Source: Sinomonas sp. P10A9
Lineage (GTDB): Bacteria > Actinomycetota > Actinomycetes > Actinomycetales > Micrococcaceae
DNA length: 64,000 nt
Assembly (NCBI RefSeq): GCF_041022165.1
Contig: NZ_CP163302.1
Coordinates: forward strand, 1,302,001-1,366,000
Reading direction: 5' to 3'
Each line of letters opens with the position of its first letter. The first letter of the stretch is position 1. The notes below the pieces were generated by a model. That model ran no database searches. It saw only the letters and a program-made list of their open reading frames with translations, and was not told where the DNA came from. The position numbers and the translations under genes are program-made. This document shows, one piece after another, positions 1 through 8,701 of this stretch.

Positions 1-602
1 ACCCGGTCGACGGGACCGCGAACCTCGCCAACGGCATGCCCTGGACCGCCTTCTCACTCGCCCTCGCCATCGACCACGAGCCGCTCGTCGCCGTAGTAGC
101 CGACATATGGCGCGGGAACGTCCTCGCAGCCGTCGCCGGCTACGGCGCCGAAGCCGACGGCGACCGCCTCGACCTCTCCGACGGGGCGGGGATGCACGAC
201 GTCGCGTTGCCGGGGGACGCTGTGGTGGGCCTCGCTGGCACCGTGGTCGCCACTGAGCTCCTGGGCCACCTGCCATGGCCGGGCTTCGCCGCGTTCCTTG
301 ACGAAATGTCCCGGCGGTTCTGCACGGTGCGTGTCATGGGCTCCGGGACGCTCTCGCTCGCAGGGGTTGCCGTGGGGCGTGGCGCCGGCGGCGTCGTGGC
401 GCGGTTCAGCCCGATCGACCATCTGGCCGCGGTCCTCATCGTGCGCGAGGCCGGAGGGGTCGTCCTCGACGAGGATGGCCGCCCGACGGCGTGGCCAGAG
501 TCCGGAGGCGTCCTCGCGGCGCGGCCCGAGCATGCTGCCGAGCTGCACGAGGCATGGACTGCGGCATTGCGCGCCGATCTCGAGCCCGCACGTGTGGACT
601 GA
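1..602 (+). CDS. Inositol monophosphatase family protein (3' part)
   Basis: The 5' end lies outside the window; the frame is open from base 3. The first visible residues PVDGTANLANG match the metal-binding DPxDGT motif of the IMPase/FIG superfamily, Mg-dependent phosphatases of inositol phosphate and related small phosphate esters. The second metal site, normally WDxAAG, reads SPIDHLAAVLIVREAGG: the Asp is kept but Trp and Gly of the motif are not. The protein ends in a normal glycine-rich C-terminal region. Roughly 200 residues are visible, so about the first quarter is missing. The substrate (inositol-1-phosphate, histidinol phosphate or PAP) cannot be told from this part. Confidence 0.8.
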   Translation, partial: PVDGTANLANGMPWTAFSLALAIDHEPLVAVVADIWRGNVLAAVAGYGAEADGDRLDLSDGAGMHDVALPGDAVVGLAGTVVATELLGHLPWPGFAAFLDEMSRRFCTVRVMGSGTLSLAGVAVGRGAGGVVARFSPIDHLAAVLIVREAGGVVLDEDGRPTAWPESGGVLAARPEHAAELHEAWTAALRADLEPARVD

Positions 603-1082
603 CCCACCGCGGGACGGGAGCGTCTCCGCGGAGGTCGCCACCTGGACGCGGCGCACGCGCTTCGAACTTGTCCGCCGCGTCTAGCTGCCGTTCGCGACCC
701 ACCATCCTCAAGGCATGACCCTCGCGGCCGGCCGGGTGTTCCTCACGACCGTCAAGGTCCTTGATCCCCCGCATCCGCTGGCCGGCGCGGATGGGGACCC
801 GTCCCTCCGCGTAGCTGGCCACGGTCGCTCTCACCGGAGCCCGCCCCGGGAACGCTTTACGGGGCAATGAGCGGATCCTCCGGACGACTCGAGCGCCCAG
901 TCGTCGGGACCACCCCGCAGCAGGGTGGGCTCAGGGGACCCGTTGCCTGGAAGCAACGGGTCCCCGTCACACGCCCGTGACAGCCATTCGTCAGGCCGCA
1001 AGCCGTGTGCCGTTCATGGAGCCCCAGCCCTTCACGTACGGCGCGCGGCGATAGGCCAGCTTCTGGCCGTCAGCGGACGGGT
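603..1082. other. Intergenic gap without a convincing gene
   Basis: About 480 bases separate the phosphatase gene from the 3' end of the leftward repeat protein. Open frames exist on both strands but show no ribosome site, domain or membrane segment. One leftward stretch (about 690-867) reads as a plausible soluble peptide and could be gene debris. The clear structure here is the perfect hairpin at 934-965. Confidence 0.5.
934..965. terminator. Perfect 13-bp hairpin terminator
   Basis: Arms GGGGACCCGTTGC and GCAACGGGTCCCC are exactly complementary around a 6-nt loop (CTGGAA). It lies about 120 bases past the stop of the leftward repeat-protein gene and past the end of the rightward phosphatase gene, so it may serve both. 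There is no long T tract, as is usual in high-GC actinobacteria. Confidence 0.65.
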
Positions 1083-2537
1083 CTACGCCGTCGCGGACAC
1101 CCTTGCGCGACGACGGCTCAGGGCCAACCCCGTCCCGAGGCCGGCTCCGAGGCCGAGGCTCAGGGTCAGGGCTGCCAGCAGCAGGGTGAACGTGAGCGTC
1201 ATGGTGCCGCTCGTTTCCTGCGAGAGCGACGCAAGGCAGGCTTCTGGTGCCGCGCCGCCTTGGGTCGGTGCCTGCGCTTGCGACGCAGCGTACGCCTGAG
1301 TCTGCGTAGCCGCTGGCGTCCACGAGGCAGCCAGAGGTCGAGCCACTGCAGACGTGCCTGCGTTGCCGCCGGGGGCGAGTGTCACGTAGACGACGAAGAC
1401 AGCACGAGCGCCGTCAGTGCCGGGCGCGCTGGCTGCACGGGGCATCCCTGAGGTGCTGGGCATGCCCGAGGTGCCGGGTGTACCCGAGGAGCCCGGTGTA
1501 CCCGAGGCGCCACGAGTGCCGGTCGTGCCGCAGTCGCCCGCAACCATCGCGGCTGGTCCGCCGAAGCCCGCGGAAAGCGGCAGCGCGAGGCACACCTTCG
1601 GGTTCGTCGCGACGTCGACGCCGCCAACCAGGCCGGTCCCCGTGCCGGTGCCAGTGCTCGTGGTGAGCGTGGTGGGTGCGGTGAGGGTGACGGCGGGGTC
1701 GGTGGCTGCGCTGAGTGCGCCTGTGGACCCGCCGACCTGGCCGGTCCCTGTGCCGGTGCCAGTGCTCGTGGTGAGCGTGGTGGGTGCGGTGAGGGTGACG
1801 GCGGGGTCGGTGGCTGCGCTGAGTGCGCCTGTGGATCCGCCGACCTGGCCGGTCCCTGTGCCGGTGCCAGTGCTCGTGGTGAGCGTGGTGGGTGCGGTGA
1901 GGGTGACGGCGGGGTCGGTGGCGGCGCTGAGTGCGCCTGTGGATCCGCCGACCTGGCCGGTCCCCGTGCCCGTGCCAGTGCTCGTGGTGAGCGTGGTGGG
2001 TGCGGTGAGGGTGACGGCGGGGTCGGTGGCTGCGCTGAGTGCGCCTGTGGACCCGCCGACCACGCCGGTTGCCGGGGTTGAGCCGGGGCTGGTCACCGCG
2101 CCCGTGCCAGTGCTCGTGGTGGGTGCGGTGAGGGTGACGGCGGGGTCGGTGGCGGCGCTGAGTGCGCCTGTGGATCCGCCGACCTGGCCGGTCCCCGTGC
2201 CCGTGCCAGTGCTCGTGGTGAGCGTGGTGGGTGCGGTGAGGGTGACGGCGGGGTTGGTGGCGGCGCTGAGTGCGCCTGTGGACCCGCCGACCACGCCGGT
2301 TGCCGGGGTTGAGCCGGGGCTGGTCACCGCGCCCGTGCCAGTGCTCGTGGTGGGTGCGGTGAGGGTGAGGACGGGATCTGTCGTGGCGGTCAGTGAGCTG
2401 ACGGTTACCGGGGTGACGATCACGCCGGACTGCGGATCGGTTGGGGTCGTGGCCGCAGTTGCGGCGGCGTGGCCGAGGCCCAGCAGGCCTCCCGCGACCA
2501 GAGTTCCGAGCATGGCTCGGCGCACATAGATGTGCAT
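1083..2537 (-). CDS. Secreted Thr/Ser/Gly-rich repeat protein with C-terminal membrane anchor
   Basis: 484 residues. The N-terminus MHIYVRRAMLGTLVAGGLLG followed by an Ala-rich stretch is a signal peptide. Residues about 45-310 are tandem repeats of a 36-residue unit (GGSTGALSAATDPAVTLTAP, then a Thr/Gly tail) mixed with a 41-residue variant whose tail contains SPGSTPATGVV. The C-terminus has one hydrophobic segment (TLTFTLLLAALTLSLGLGAG) followed by RRRAR, a membrane anchor without an LPXTG motif. The start is supported by AGGAG 7 nt upstream. No enzymatic domain is visible; a surface stalk or matrix-like role is inference. An unrelated rightward frame through the repeats is open only because the unit length is a multiple of three. 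Confidence 0.7.
   Translation of the reverse strand: MHIYVRRAMLGTLVAGGLLGLGHAAATAATTPTDPQSGVIVTPVTVSSLTATTDPVLTLTAPTTSTGTGAVTSPGSTPATGVVGGSTGALSAATNPAVTLTAPTTLTTSTGTGTGTGQVGGSTGALSAATDPAVTLTAPTTSTGTGAVTSPGSTPATGVVGGSTGALSAATDPAVTLTAPTTLTTSTGTGTGTGQVGGSTGALSAATDPAVTLTAPTTLTTSTGTGTGTGQVGGSTGALSAATDPAVTLTAPTTLTTSTGTGTGTGQVGGSTGALSAATDPAVTLTAPTTLTTSTGTGTGTGLVGGVDVATNPKVCLALPLSAGFGGPAAMVAGDCGTTGTRGASGTPGSSGTPGTSGMPSTSGMPRAASAPGTDGARAVFVVYVTLAPGGNAGTSAVARPLAASWTPAATQTQAYAASQAQAPTQGGAAPEACLASLSQETSGTMTLTFTLLLAALTLSLGLGAGLGTGLALSRRRARVSATA
1681..2395 (-). repeat. Tandem 108/123-bp coding repeats
   Basis: Units begin at 1681, 1789, 1897, 2005, 2128, 2236 and 2359, so successive lengths are 108, 108, 108, 123, 108 and 123 bp. 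The 15-bp longer form encodes the SPGSTPATGVV-type tail. Copies are almost identical at DNA level, differing by a few third-position changes such as GAC/GAT, which suggests recent duplication or gene conversion within the leftward secreted-protein gene. Confidence 0.9.
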
Positions 2538-2617
2538 GGTTCTTCTCCTGACGAGGTGATGGGGGCGCCTGTGGCGCCGGGGAACGAGTGTCTGCGCAAG
2601 GGCAGACCTGTCCCCTC

Positions 2618-3583
2618 CTAGTCGGGAGTCGACCCGGGATCGAACGAGGGCGAGGCCGGTAGGCGCGTGGCCGCGTGGCCCAGTCGGCCGCCTGCGCGGC
2701 TCAGGAGCATGAGCGAGAAAGCGCTCGCGCCCAAGGCGGTGGCGGCACCGGAGCCGCCTCCCGCACCGGAGGGCGAGCTCTCACCCGAGGTGGGAGCAGG
2801 GGCTGGCGCAATGACGGGATCCCGGGGAAGGTCCGGCCACCCGCTGCCCGTGCCTGAAGCGACCATCGCGGCGCCATCGAGGACAAAGGCACCGGCCATT
2901 GCCGGGGGAGTGGGGCGTGCGGTTGCGGCCGCGGACAGCCCAGCTTCGCCCGCGAGCGGGTCCTGCCTCATCGGCTCCCCGGCGGGTGAGTCTCCGCCGG
3001 GGTGGTCAAGAGGCGTGGATGCCGCTGGTGCAGTGTCCATGAAGATGTCGGCTAGGCCGGGAACCGGCCGCGCGGGCGCCGGAGCGGTCGTGGTCTCGAG
3101 GACTTGACCCACGGGCTGTGCGACTGGGGCGAGCGCGTCCCCTGTTCCTTGGGCAACCGAGCCCACCGTGCCTCCGACAGCTCCCACCGCTTCTACGGCC
3201 AAGCTCGTGGTGCCCTCCACGACGGGCGTGATCACTGGCGCGAGGGGTGAGGCCGGTCCACCGGTGAGTGGCGCCACGGCCGTGGGCGCGGCCCCGGCAA
3301 GCGAGGTGGCCGTCGACGTCGTCGTGCCCGTGAGGCCCGCGAGGGTGCCGCCCGGATCCGAGGCGAGCGCCGCCGTCGTGGCAGGTACCGAGCTCATGGG
3401 TCCTGAGGCGGTGGCCGAGGGTGCGGGCGCAACGATGCCGCCCACGAGGTCTCCTGGGGAGGGAATGGCGGCGTTCGCTGGGGCGCCCGAAAGGAGAATC
3501 CAAGCGGCTCCGAGGCCAGCGGCCGCGGCCGCGTGGCGGGCAACGGTGAGGGCGCGTGCGCGCCAGCGTCCACCAATGCGCAT
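2618..3583 (-). CDS. Secreted Ala/Pro/Thr-rich protein with C-terminal hydrophobic segment
   Basis: 321 residues from the chosen ATG, which is preceded by a strong GGAGGAGG; an upstream in-frame ATG 19 codons earlier has no ribosome site. Residues 1-38 form a signal peptide (basic start, AAAAAGLGAAWILLSGAPANA, likely cleavage after ANA). The body is low-complexity Ala/Pro/Thr/Gly without a recognised domain. The C-terminus contains ATALGASAFSLMLLSRAGG, a possible short anchor. It lies 80 bases upstream of the repeat protein in the same orientation and shares its general design, so the two may be exported and act together. Function unknown. Confidence 0.6.
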   Translation of the reverse strand: MRIGGRWRARALTVARHAAAAAGLGAAWILLSGAPANAAIPSPGDLVGGIVAPAPSATASGPMSSVPATTAALASDPGGTLAGLTGTTTSTATSLAGAAPTAVAPLTGGPASPLAPVITPVVEGTTSLAVEAVGAVGGTVGSVAQGTGDALAPVAQPVGQVLETTTAPAPARPVPGLADIFMDTAPAASTPLDHPGGDSPAGEPMRQDPLAGEAGLSAAATARPTPPAMAGAFVLDGAAMVASGTGSGWPDLPRDPVIAPAPAPTSGESSPSGAGGGSGAATALGASAFSLMLLSRAGGRLGHAATRLPASPSFDPGSTPD

Positions 3584-3683
3584 GGGTTCCCTCCTCCCCA
3601 AGGCAAGCCGCCGCCCCGCGGCGGGCTGTTCAAGCCTCATGCTAGGCGCGCTCCGAGTTCGGGTCCAGAGCTGGAGGACTTTG

Positions 3684-4757
3684 TCAGTGGATTTCGTCGT
3701 TCGGGTAGCGGATGCCGAGCTGCCGCCGCACGCCGTCGAAGAGGCGCATCGTGTCCACTGTGTGCTTCCATGGCATGGTGGGGCTCTCGACGACGCCCTG
3801 CTGGATGCAGCGCACCACCTCCCGCAGCTCGTACACGTAGCCCCGGCCCACTACGTCAATCGTCTCGGTCCGCGCCGGGTCCCATCCGCGGCGCACCACG
3901 AGCTCCGTGGGGTTGTTGATGCTGCCGACGCTCGTGAGGACTCCCTCGGTGCCGGCCACCGTGGCGGTTCGGGGCCCGTGGGCGACGAACGAGGAGATGA
4001 GGGTCGCGAGCTGCCCGCCGCTGTACGAGAGGGTGAGGGCATTCTGCTCGTCCACGCCATCCTCGTTGAGGCTCCCGACGGCCGTCAGGGAGTCGGGGAA
4101 GCCGAGCGCACCCACGGCCCACAGGAGCGGATACACGGTCAGGTCCAGCAGCGCCCCGCCGCCTGCGGACACGTCCCAGATGCGGCTCTGCGGGTCCTTG
4201 GGCGCCGGGAAGCCCAGATCAGCGGAGACCCATTGGATCTCGCCAAGATCGCCAGATTCGATGATGTCCAGCGCCCTGAGCATGCCCGGCACGAACCTGC
4301 TCCACACGGCCTCCATGAGGAAGAGGCCCCGCGCCGAGGCGAGGTCCACGAGCGCCTGCGCCTCATGGGCGTTGACGGTAAAGGCCTTCTCGACGAGCAC
4401 GTTCTTCCCGGCCTCGAGCGCTGCCTTCGCCACCTCGAAGTGCTGTCCGTGCGGAGTGGCGACGTAGACGACGTCGATATCAGGGTCCTGCACCAGCTGC
4501 GCGTACCCCGGAGTCGCCCCCTGATCGGCGTACGTGTGGGCCGCACCGAATTCGCGGGCGAAGGCGAGGGCGGTCTCGTGGTGCCTCGAGCTCACAGCAT
4601 GCAGGGAGGCATCGGGCAGGAGGGACAGGTCGCGCGTCACGGTCCGGGCGATGCCGCCCGTCGCCACGACGCCCCAGCGGACCGTGCGGCCCGTCGGCTC
4701 GAGCGGGTCATCGGACGGCTGCAGTGAGAGCCACGGGCGCTGGATGTGACGCGTCAT
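3684..4757 (-). CDS. Gfo/Idh/MocA family oxidoreductase
   Basis: 357 residues. A Rossmann fold begins at about residue 26 (VRWGVVATGGIA), followed by the family's EKAFTVNAHEAQ segment (the usual EKP is EKA here) and a C-terminal alpha/beta domain with GGGALLDLTVYPL. Members are NAD(P)-dependent dehydrogenases of sugars, inositols or trans-dihydrodiols. The start ATG has AAGGA upstream; a longer in-frame reading on the same strand runs into the neighbouring ATPase gene and has no homology. It is divergent from the P1B ATPase, whose start lies only 114 bases away. Substrate unknown. Confidence 0.85.
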   Translation of the reverse strand: MTRHIQRPWLSLQPSDDPLEPTGRTVRWGVVATGGIARTVTRDLSLLPDASLHAVSSRHHETALAFAREFGAAHTYADQGATPGYAQLVQDPDIDVVYVATPHGQHFEVAKAALEAGKNVLVEKAFTVNAHEAQALVDLASARGLFLMEAVWSRFVPGMLRALDIIESGDLGEIQWVSADLGFPAPKDPQSRIWDVSAGGGALLDLTVYPLLWAVGALGFPDSLTAVGSLNEDGVDEQNALTLSYSGGQLATLISSFVAHGPRTATVAGTEGVLTSVGSINNPTELVVRRGWDPARTETIDVVGRGYVYELREVVRCIQQGVVESPTMPWKHTVDTMRLFDGVRRQLGIRYPNDEIH

Positions 4758-4871
4758 GCGCCCATCCTTCCACGCCCCTGGCGACACCATGCCGATGCGA
4801 GGAACGGAGGGTTGCGTGAGGCGAGCCTGCCCTCGCTGGACGGCGCGTGGCAGGACGGGCAGGATCGGACC

Positions 4872-6752
4872 ATGGGGATCCTCCGTCTCGTGCGCGCCTA
4901 TCCGCTCGTCATCGCCGCCATCATCGTCCTCGCGCTCTCGCTGCTCCTGGCCGGGATCGGGCAGGGCGAGGCCGCGCAGCTCGTGGCCAGCATCTTCGCG
5001 GGAGGCGTGGCGGCCTGGACGTTCGTGGGAATGGTGCGGGAGATCCTTCGGGGGCATTGGGGACTCGACCTCCTCGCTGTCACGGCGATCGTCGCGACCC
5101 TGCTCGTAGGGGAGTACGTCGCTGCGGTGATCATCGTGCTCATGCTCTCGGGCGGTGAGGCGCTTGAGGACTACGCCGCGGGGCGCGCGAAGCGGGAGCT
5201 CACGGCTCTTCTGGACCGGGTGCCGCGCACCGCACACCGACGCCTCGCGGACGGCACCGTGGAGGACGTGCCGCTCGAGGATGTGGCCCCCGGTGACCTC
5301 CTCGTGGTCCGTCCCTCCGAGGTGGTCCCTGTTGACGGCGTGCTGGAATCTGGGGCGGCCTCGTTCGACGAGTCCTCGCTCACTGGGGAGAGCCTCCCCG
5401 TGGATCGCGAGGCGGGGGAGAAGGTCCTCTCCGGCTCGGTCAACAGCACGACGGCGGCGCTGCTCCGTGCGAGCGCGACGGCCGCGGACAGCCAGTTCTC
5501 CCAGATCGTGGCTCTCGTGCGCGAGGCTTCCGCTAGCCGCGCCCCGGTGGTGCGCCTCGCCGACCGGTATGCCGTCCCGTTCACAGCCTTCTCGCTCGCG
5601 CTCGCAGCCGTGGGCTGGTGGCTCTCCGGCGACCCACGGCGGTTCGCCGAGGTGCTCGTCGTCGCGACCCCTTGCCCGCTGCTCATCGCAGCCCCCGTGG
5701 CGTTCATGGGCGGCATGAGCCGCGCGGCGAAGAACGGGGTGATCGTCAAGGGTGGCGCCGTCCTCGAGCTGCTCTCGCGGGTCAAGACCGCCGCGTTCGA
5801 CAAGACGGGAACGCTCACCCGTGGTCGTCCCGAGCTCGTCTCAGTCCGCCCCGAGCGCGGGTTCGACGCCGCGGAGCTCCTAGCGCTCACGGCCTCGGCT
5901 GAGCAGTACTCCACTCACGCGCTCGCCTCATCCATCGTCGAGGCGGCCGTCGCCCAGGGTGCCGAGCTGATTCCAGGGTCTGGCGCCGAGGAGGCCGCAA
6001 CGAACGGCGTGCTTGCACAGCTCGAGGACCAGCGGGTCCTCGTGGGCAAGCGCGCGTTCGTGGGCGCTGAGACCGGGCGCGAGATCGCAGAGCCGCCGCT
6101 CGAGCCGGGGGAGCTCGCCGTCTACGTGGCAGTGGACCGGGCGTTCGCGGGCGTCGTCGTGCTTCGCGACTTGCCCCGCCCCGAAGCGAAGGCGACCCTC
6201 GCCAGGCTCGCCGAGCTCGGTGCGCGGCACACGGTCATGCTCACGGGCGACGGCGCTCGGACCGCCCGCAGCATCGCCGACCAGCTGGGGGTCTCTGATG
6301 TGCGGCCCGAGCTGCTGCCGCTGGACAAGGTCGAGATCGTGCGGGCGGCGGCGCCTCGGCCCGTGCTCATGGTCGGCGACGGCGTCAACGACGCTCCGGT
6401 CCTCGCGGCCGCGGATGTCGGCATCGCGATGGGTGCGCGCGGCTCGACGGCTGCGAGCGAGTCCGCCGACGCCGTTGTCCTCGTCGACGACATCTCGCGG
6501 ACGGCGACCGCCGTCGAGATCTCCCAGCACACCGTCCGCGTTGCCCTCCAGTCGATCTGGCTGGGCATTGCGCTCAGCGTGGGGCTCATGATCGTGGCGC
6601 TGACCGGTGTGCTGCCCGCGGTTGCCGGCGCGCTCCTCCAGGAGGCCGTGGACCTCGCGACCATCCTCAATGCGCTGAGGGCGGTCCGCGGGGGCCGCCC
6701 GGCCGTGCGCGTGTCCGTGGAAGCCACCAGCCATCCCGTCAGGCTGCCCTGA
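4872..6752 (+). CDS. P1B-type heavy-metal-translocating ATPase (TPC motif)
   Basis: 626 residues from the ATG with AGGA upstream; an upstream in-frame ATG would overlap the divergent oxidoreductase start and adds only non-conserved residues. Visible P-type features are the TGES dephosphorylation loop (T171), the transmembrane metal motif TPCPLL (C268), the phosphorylated Asp in DKTGT (D310) and the hinge GDGVNDAP (G502). There is no N-terminal CxxC metal-binding domain and no C-terminal hemerythrin-like domain. Two hydrophobic hairpins precede TGES and a pair of helices follows the hinge. The TPC triplet, rather than CPC or SPC, places it in a minor P1B group for which nickel, iron or cobalt export has been proposed; the metal here is not established. 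Confidence 0.88.
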   Translation: MGILRLVRAYPLVIAAIIVLALSLLLAGIGQGEAAQLVASIFAGGVAAWTFVGMVREILRGHWGLDLLAVTAIVATLLVGEYVAAVIIVLMLSGGEALEDYAAGRAKRELTALLDRVPRTAHRRLADGTVEDVPLEDVAPGDLLVVRPSEVVPVDGVLESGAASFDESSLTGESLPVDREAGEKVLSGSVNSTTAALLRASATAADSQFSQIVALVREASASRAPVVRLADRYAVPFTAFSLALAAVGWWLSGDPRRFAEVLVVATPCPLLIAAPVAFMGGMSRAAKNGVIVKGGAVLELLSRVKTAAFDKTGTLTRGRPELVSVRPERGFDAAELLALTASAEQYSTHALASSIVEAAVAQGAELIPGSGAEEAATNGVLAQLEDQRVLVGKRAFVGAETGREIAEPPLEPGELAVYVAVDRAFAGVVVLRDLPRPEAKATLARLAELGARHTVMLTGDGARTARSIADQLGVSDVRPELLPLDKVEIVRAAAPRPVLMVGDGVNDAPVLAAADVGIAMGARGSTAASESADAVVLVDDISRTATAVEISQHTVRVALQSIWLGIALSVGLMIVALTGVLPAVAGALLQEAVDLATILNALRAVRGGRPAVRVSVEATSHPVRLP

Positions 6753-6783
6753 CCGGTCCTGTCGCAGCGCGGCGAGTGCAGCG

Positions 6784-6821
6784 CGACGGCGGCCGCCCCG
6801 GCGAGGGGACGGCCGCCGTCG
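6784..6821. terminator. Bidirectional hairpin terminator
   Basis: CGACGGCGGCC pairs exactly with GGCCGCCGTCG across a 16-nt loop. It sits between the convergent ATPase and BNR-protein genes, 31 bases after one stop and 16 bases from the other. Confidence 0.75.
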
Positions 6822-6837
6822 TCAGTGCGGAGCGGGG

Positions 6838-8568
6838 CTACGGCGTGATCGTCGCCAGGAATACGTCCTCGTCGGGACCGGCCGCGCCGCTGTTGCGCGT
6901 GTCTGCCCAGACCGCGTGCACGAGGTTCGAGCCGGGCGCCGTCGAGGCCGCGATGCTCGAGTAGTCCCCGAGGAAGCCCCTCTGGCTCGCGTTGGCCTGC
7001 GGGCTCGGGTACGCCTGACCGTCGCTGACGCTGCGGTAGGCGGAGAAGCTGGTGGCACCCGCCGCGCGGGCGCGCAGCCCGTAGCCGAACGTGCCGCCGC
7101 CGACGGCTGTGGCGCTGTAGGGGTTGGCGTTGTAGAAGCTGACCGCCGTCGTGCCCGTCCGGGTGACGGCTACGGACGGCTGGGACAGTGCTGCCCCGGT
7201 GACGCCGTCGAGGACTGTGCCCCCGCCCGCCGCGTCGGTCCACGTCCGGCCGCCGTTGGTGCTGTCCGAGACCACGACGTTGTACGTCCCGCTCGCGTCC
7301 GCGGCATGACGACTGTCCTGCCAGACCGCGACGAGGTGGTTGGGGTTCGTGGGATCGACCGCGACTGCCGGGTAGTCGTTGGTCCTCACGTTGAGCGACT
7401 TCACGCACTCCTCCGGGCCTCGGCCGAAGTCGCAGAGCGCCACATGGCTCTCATCATCCTGGCCGACCTTCACAACCGGGCCCATCGTGCCGTCCGTGTT
7501 GATGCGACGGCCGAGCTGCTGGTTGAGCGCGGTCGGCGTGTTGCCGTTGCTCCACACGACGAAGACGCTTCCGTCGCTCGGGTCGACCACAGGCATGCTG
7601 CCCTGATCGAAGTTGCACGCATCTGCGGCAGCCTTCTTGTCGAATGTGTTGCCGCCGGTGCACAGGGGGGAGGATCCGCTGACGTTCGCGATCGGGGACC
7701 ACCTCTGGCTCGTGGCGTCCCACTTCGAGTAGAAGATCTCGGAGCTGCAGTAGGCGCCGGGGTTGTTGCCCGTGGAGCACTTCTGGTCGGAGTTGAACAC
7801 CGTGAAGGTGACGTAGACGCTTTTCTGACCGGTACGCGGGTCGCCAGCCATGAACTGCTTGTCGTAGAAGGTGTGGCCGTCGTTGGCCTCGGCGACGACG
7901 AACTTCGAGGCGCCCGCGCCCACGTTCGCGTAGGCCGATCCCTTGAGCGCCGCGGTGGACGGGACAGCGAGGAGCCCTGTGGCGTTGCTGTTGACGTCGA
8001 AGACCACGCAGGAGTACCAGGCGACACCCGCTCCGTTGAAAGTCACGTTTGGGTCGCTCGCGGCGTCGTAGGTGTGGCCCGTGCCGGGATTCAGGTGCTG
8101 GAAGAACGGAGGGAGCCCGTCGCCGAACGTGGCCCCCTGGTCCAGTGAGTAGTCGAAGCCGCAGTGGTTGAAGCCGATGCGGCTGTCGTTCTGACCCACG
8201 ATGACGTTGGTGGGGTCGAGGGGGTTGACGGCCACCTGCTCCTCGGCCTGCCGGCGCGCGGTGCAGTCCTGGTTCACCCTGCGGTTCGTGGGGGAGCCCC
8301 GGTTCGCGCAGCCGAGCGCGGACACGGCCGCGTCGGGAGGAAGGTCGGAGGACGCCGCAGACTGCGCATCGGCACCCAGCGCCCGCTCCTCGTCGAAGGT
8401 CACCTCCGTGCCGCCGGAGACGTGGGGAAGGGCCTTGCCGTTGTCGAGGTGGCCGTGGGCCTTCACGTCCAGACTCGGGTTGACTGCCTGGGCGCTGCTG
8501 ACGAATCCGGCGCTCAACGACAGGGTTCCGACCAAGGCGACAACGGCGAGAGCACGACGAGCTTTCAT
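6838..8568 (-). CDS. Secreted sialidase-like (BNR repeat) beta-propeller protein
   Basis: 576 residues. A classical signal peptide (MKARRALAVVALVGTLSLSAGFVSSAQA) is followed by about 540 residues with propeller-blade signatures: SLDQGATF, STNGGRTW and repeated blocks such as PAVAVDPTNPNHLVAVWQD and PSVAVTRTGTTAVSFYN. These Asp-box/BNR-like motifs occur in exo-alpha-sialidases and other extracellular propellers. The arginine triad of true sialidases cannot be assigned by eye, so enzyme activity is uncertain. Several cysteines suggest disulfides. No good Shine-Dalgarno is seen before the ATG. It is monocistronic, bounded by hairpins on both sides. Confidence 0.7.
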   Translation of the reverse strand: MKARRALAVVALVGTLSLSAGFVSSAQAVNPSLDVKAHGHLDNGKALPHVSGGTEVTFDEERALGADAQSAASSDLPPDAAVSALGCANRGSPTNRRVNQDCTARRQAEEQVAVNPLDPTNVIVGQNDSRIGFNHCGFDYSLDQGATFGDGLPPFFQHLNPGTGHTYDAASDPNVTFNGAGVAWYSCVVFDVNSNATGLLAVPSTAALKGSAYANVGAGASKFVVAEANDGHTFYDKQFMAGDPRTGQKSVYVTFTVFNSDQKCSTGNNPGAYCSSEIFYSKWDATSQRWSPIANVSGSSPLCTGGNTFDKKAAADACNFDQGSMPVVDPSDGSVFVVWSNGNTPTALNQQLGRRINTDGTMGPVVKVGQDDESHVALCDFGRGPEECVKSLNVRTNDYPAVAVDPTNPNHLVAVWQDSRHAADASGTYNVVVSDSTNGGRTWTDAAGGGTVLDGVTGAALSQPSVAVTRTGTTAVSFYNANPYSATAVGGGTFGYGLRARAAGATSFSAYRSVSDGQAYPSPQANASQRGFLGDYSSIAASTAPGSNLVHAVWADTRNSGAAGPDEDVFLATITP

Positions 8569-8643
8569 TTCCGGTCCAATCGATAGGTCTGACGGGGGCC
8601 AAGAGCAGTGACAGTGTCCGTCCGCAGGATTGGGGCTGTAAAG

Positions 8644-8682
8644 ACGCCAGCCGCCGCCTCCGGAAGAGGCGACGGCTGGCGT
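8644..8682. terminator. Hairpin terminator of the sugar ABC operon
   Basis: ACGCCAGCCG pairs with CGGCTGGCGT, extended by CGCCTC/GAGGCG after one mismatch. It begins 20 bases past the stop of the sugar-binding protein gene, the last gene of the leftward operon. Confidence 0.75.
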
Positions 8683-8701
8683 GGTGGTTCGGTGCAGGGT
8701 C

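Noticed and set aside
436..867. Leftward frame overlapping the end of the phosphatase gene
   Set aside because: No ribosome site or recognisable domain and half of it is antisense to a real gene; at most gene debris.
1417..2529. Rightward 370-codon frame with Val/Pro repeats opposite the secreted repeat protein
   Set aside because: It is the antisense of the 108/123-bp repeats. The leftward frame has a Shine-Dalgarno, signal peptide and anchor.
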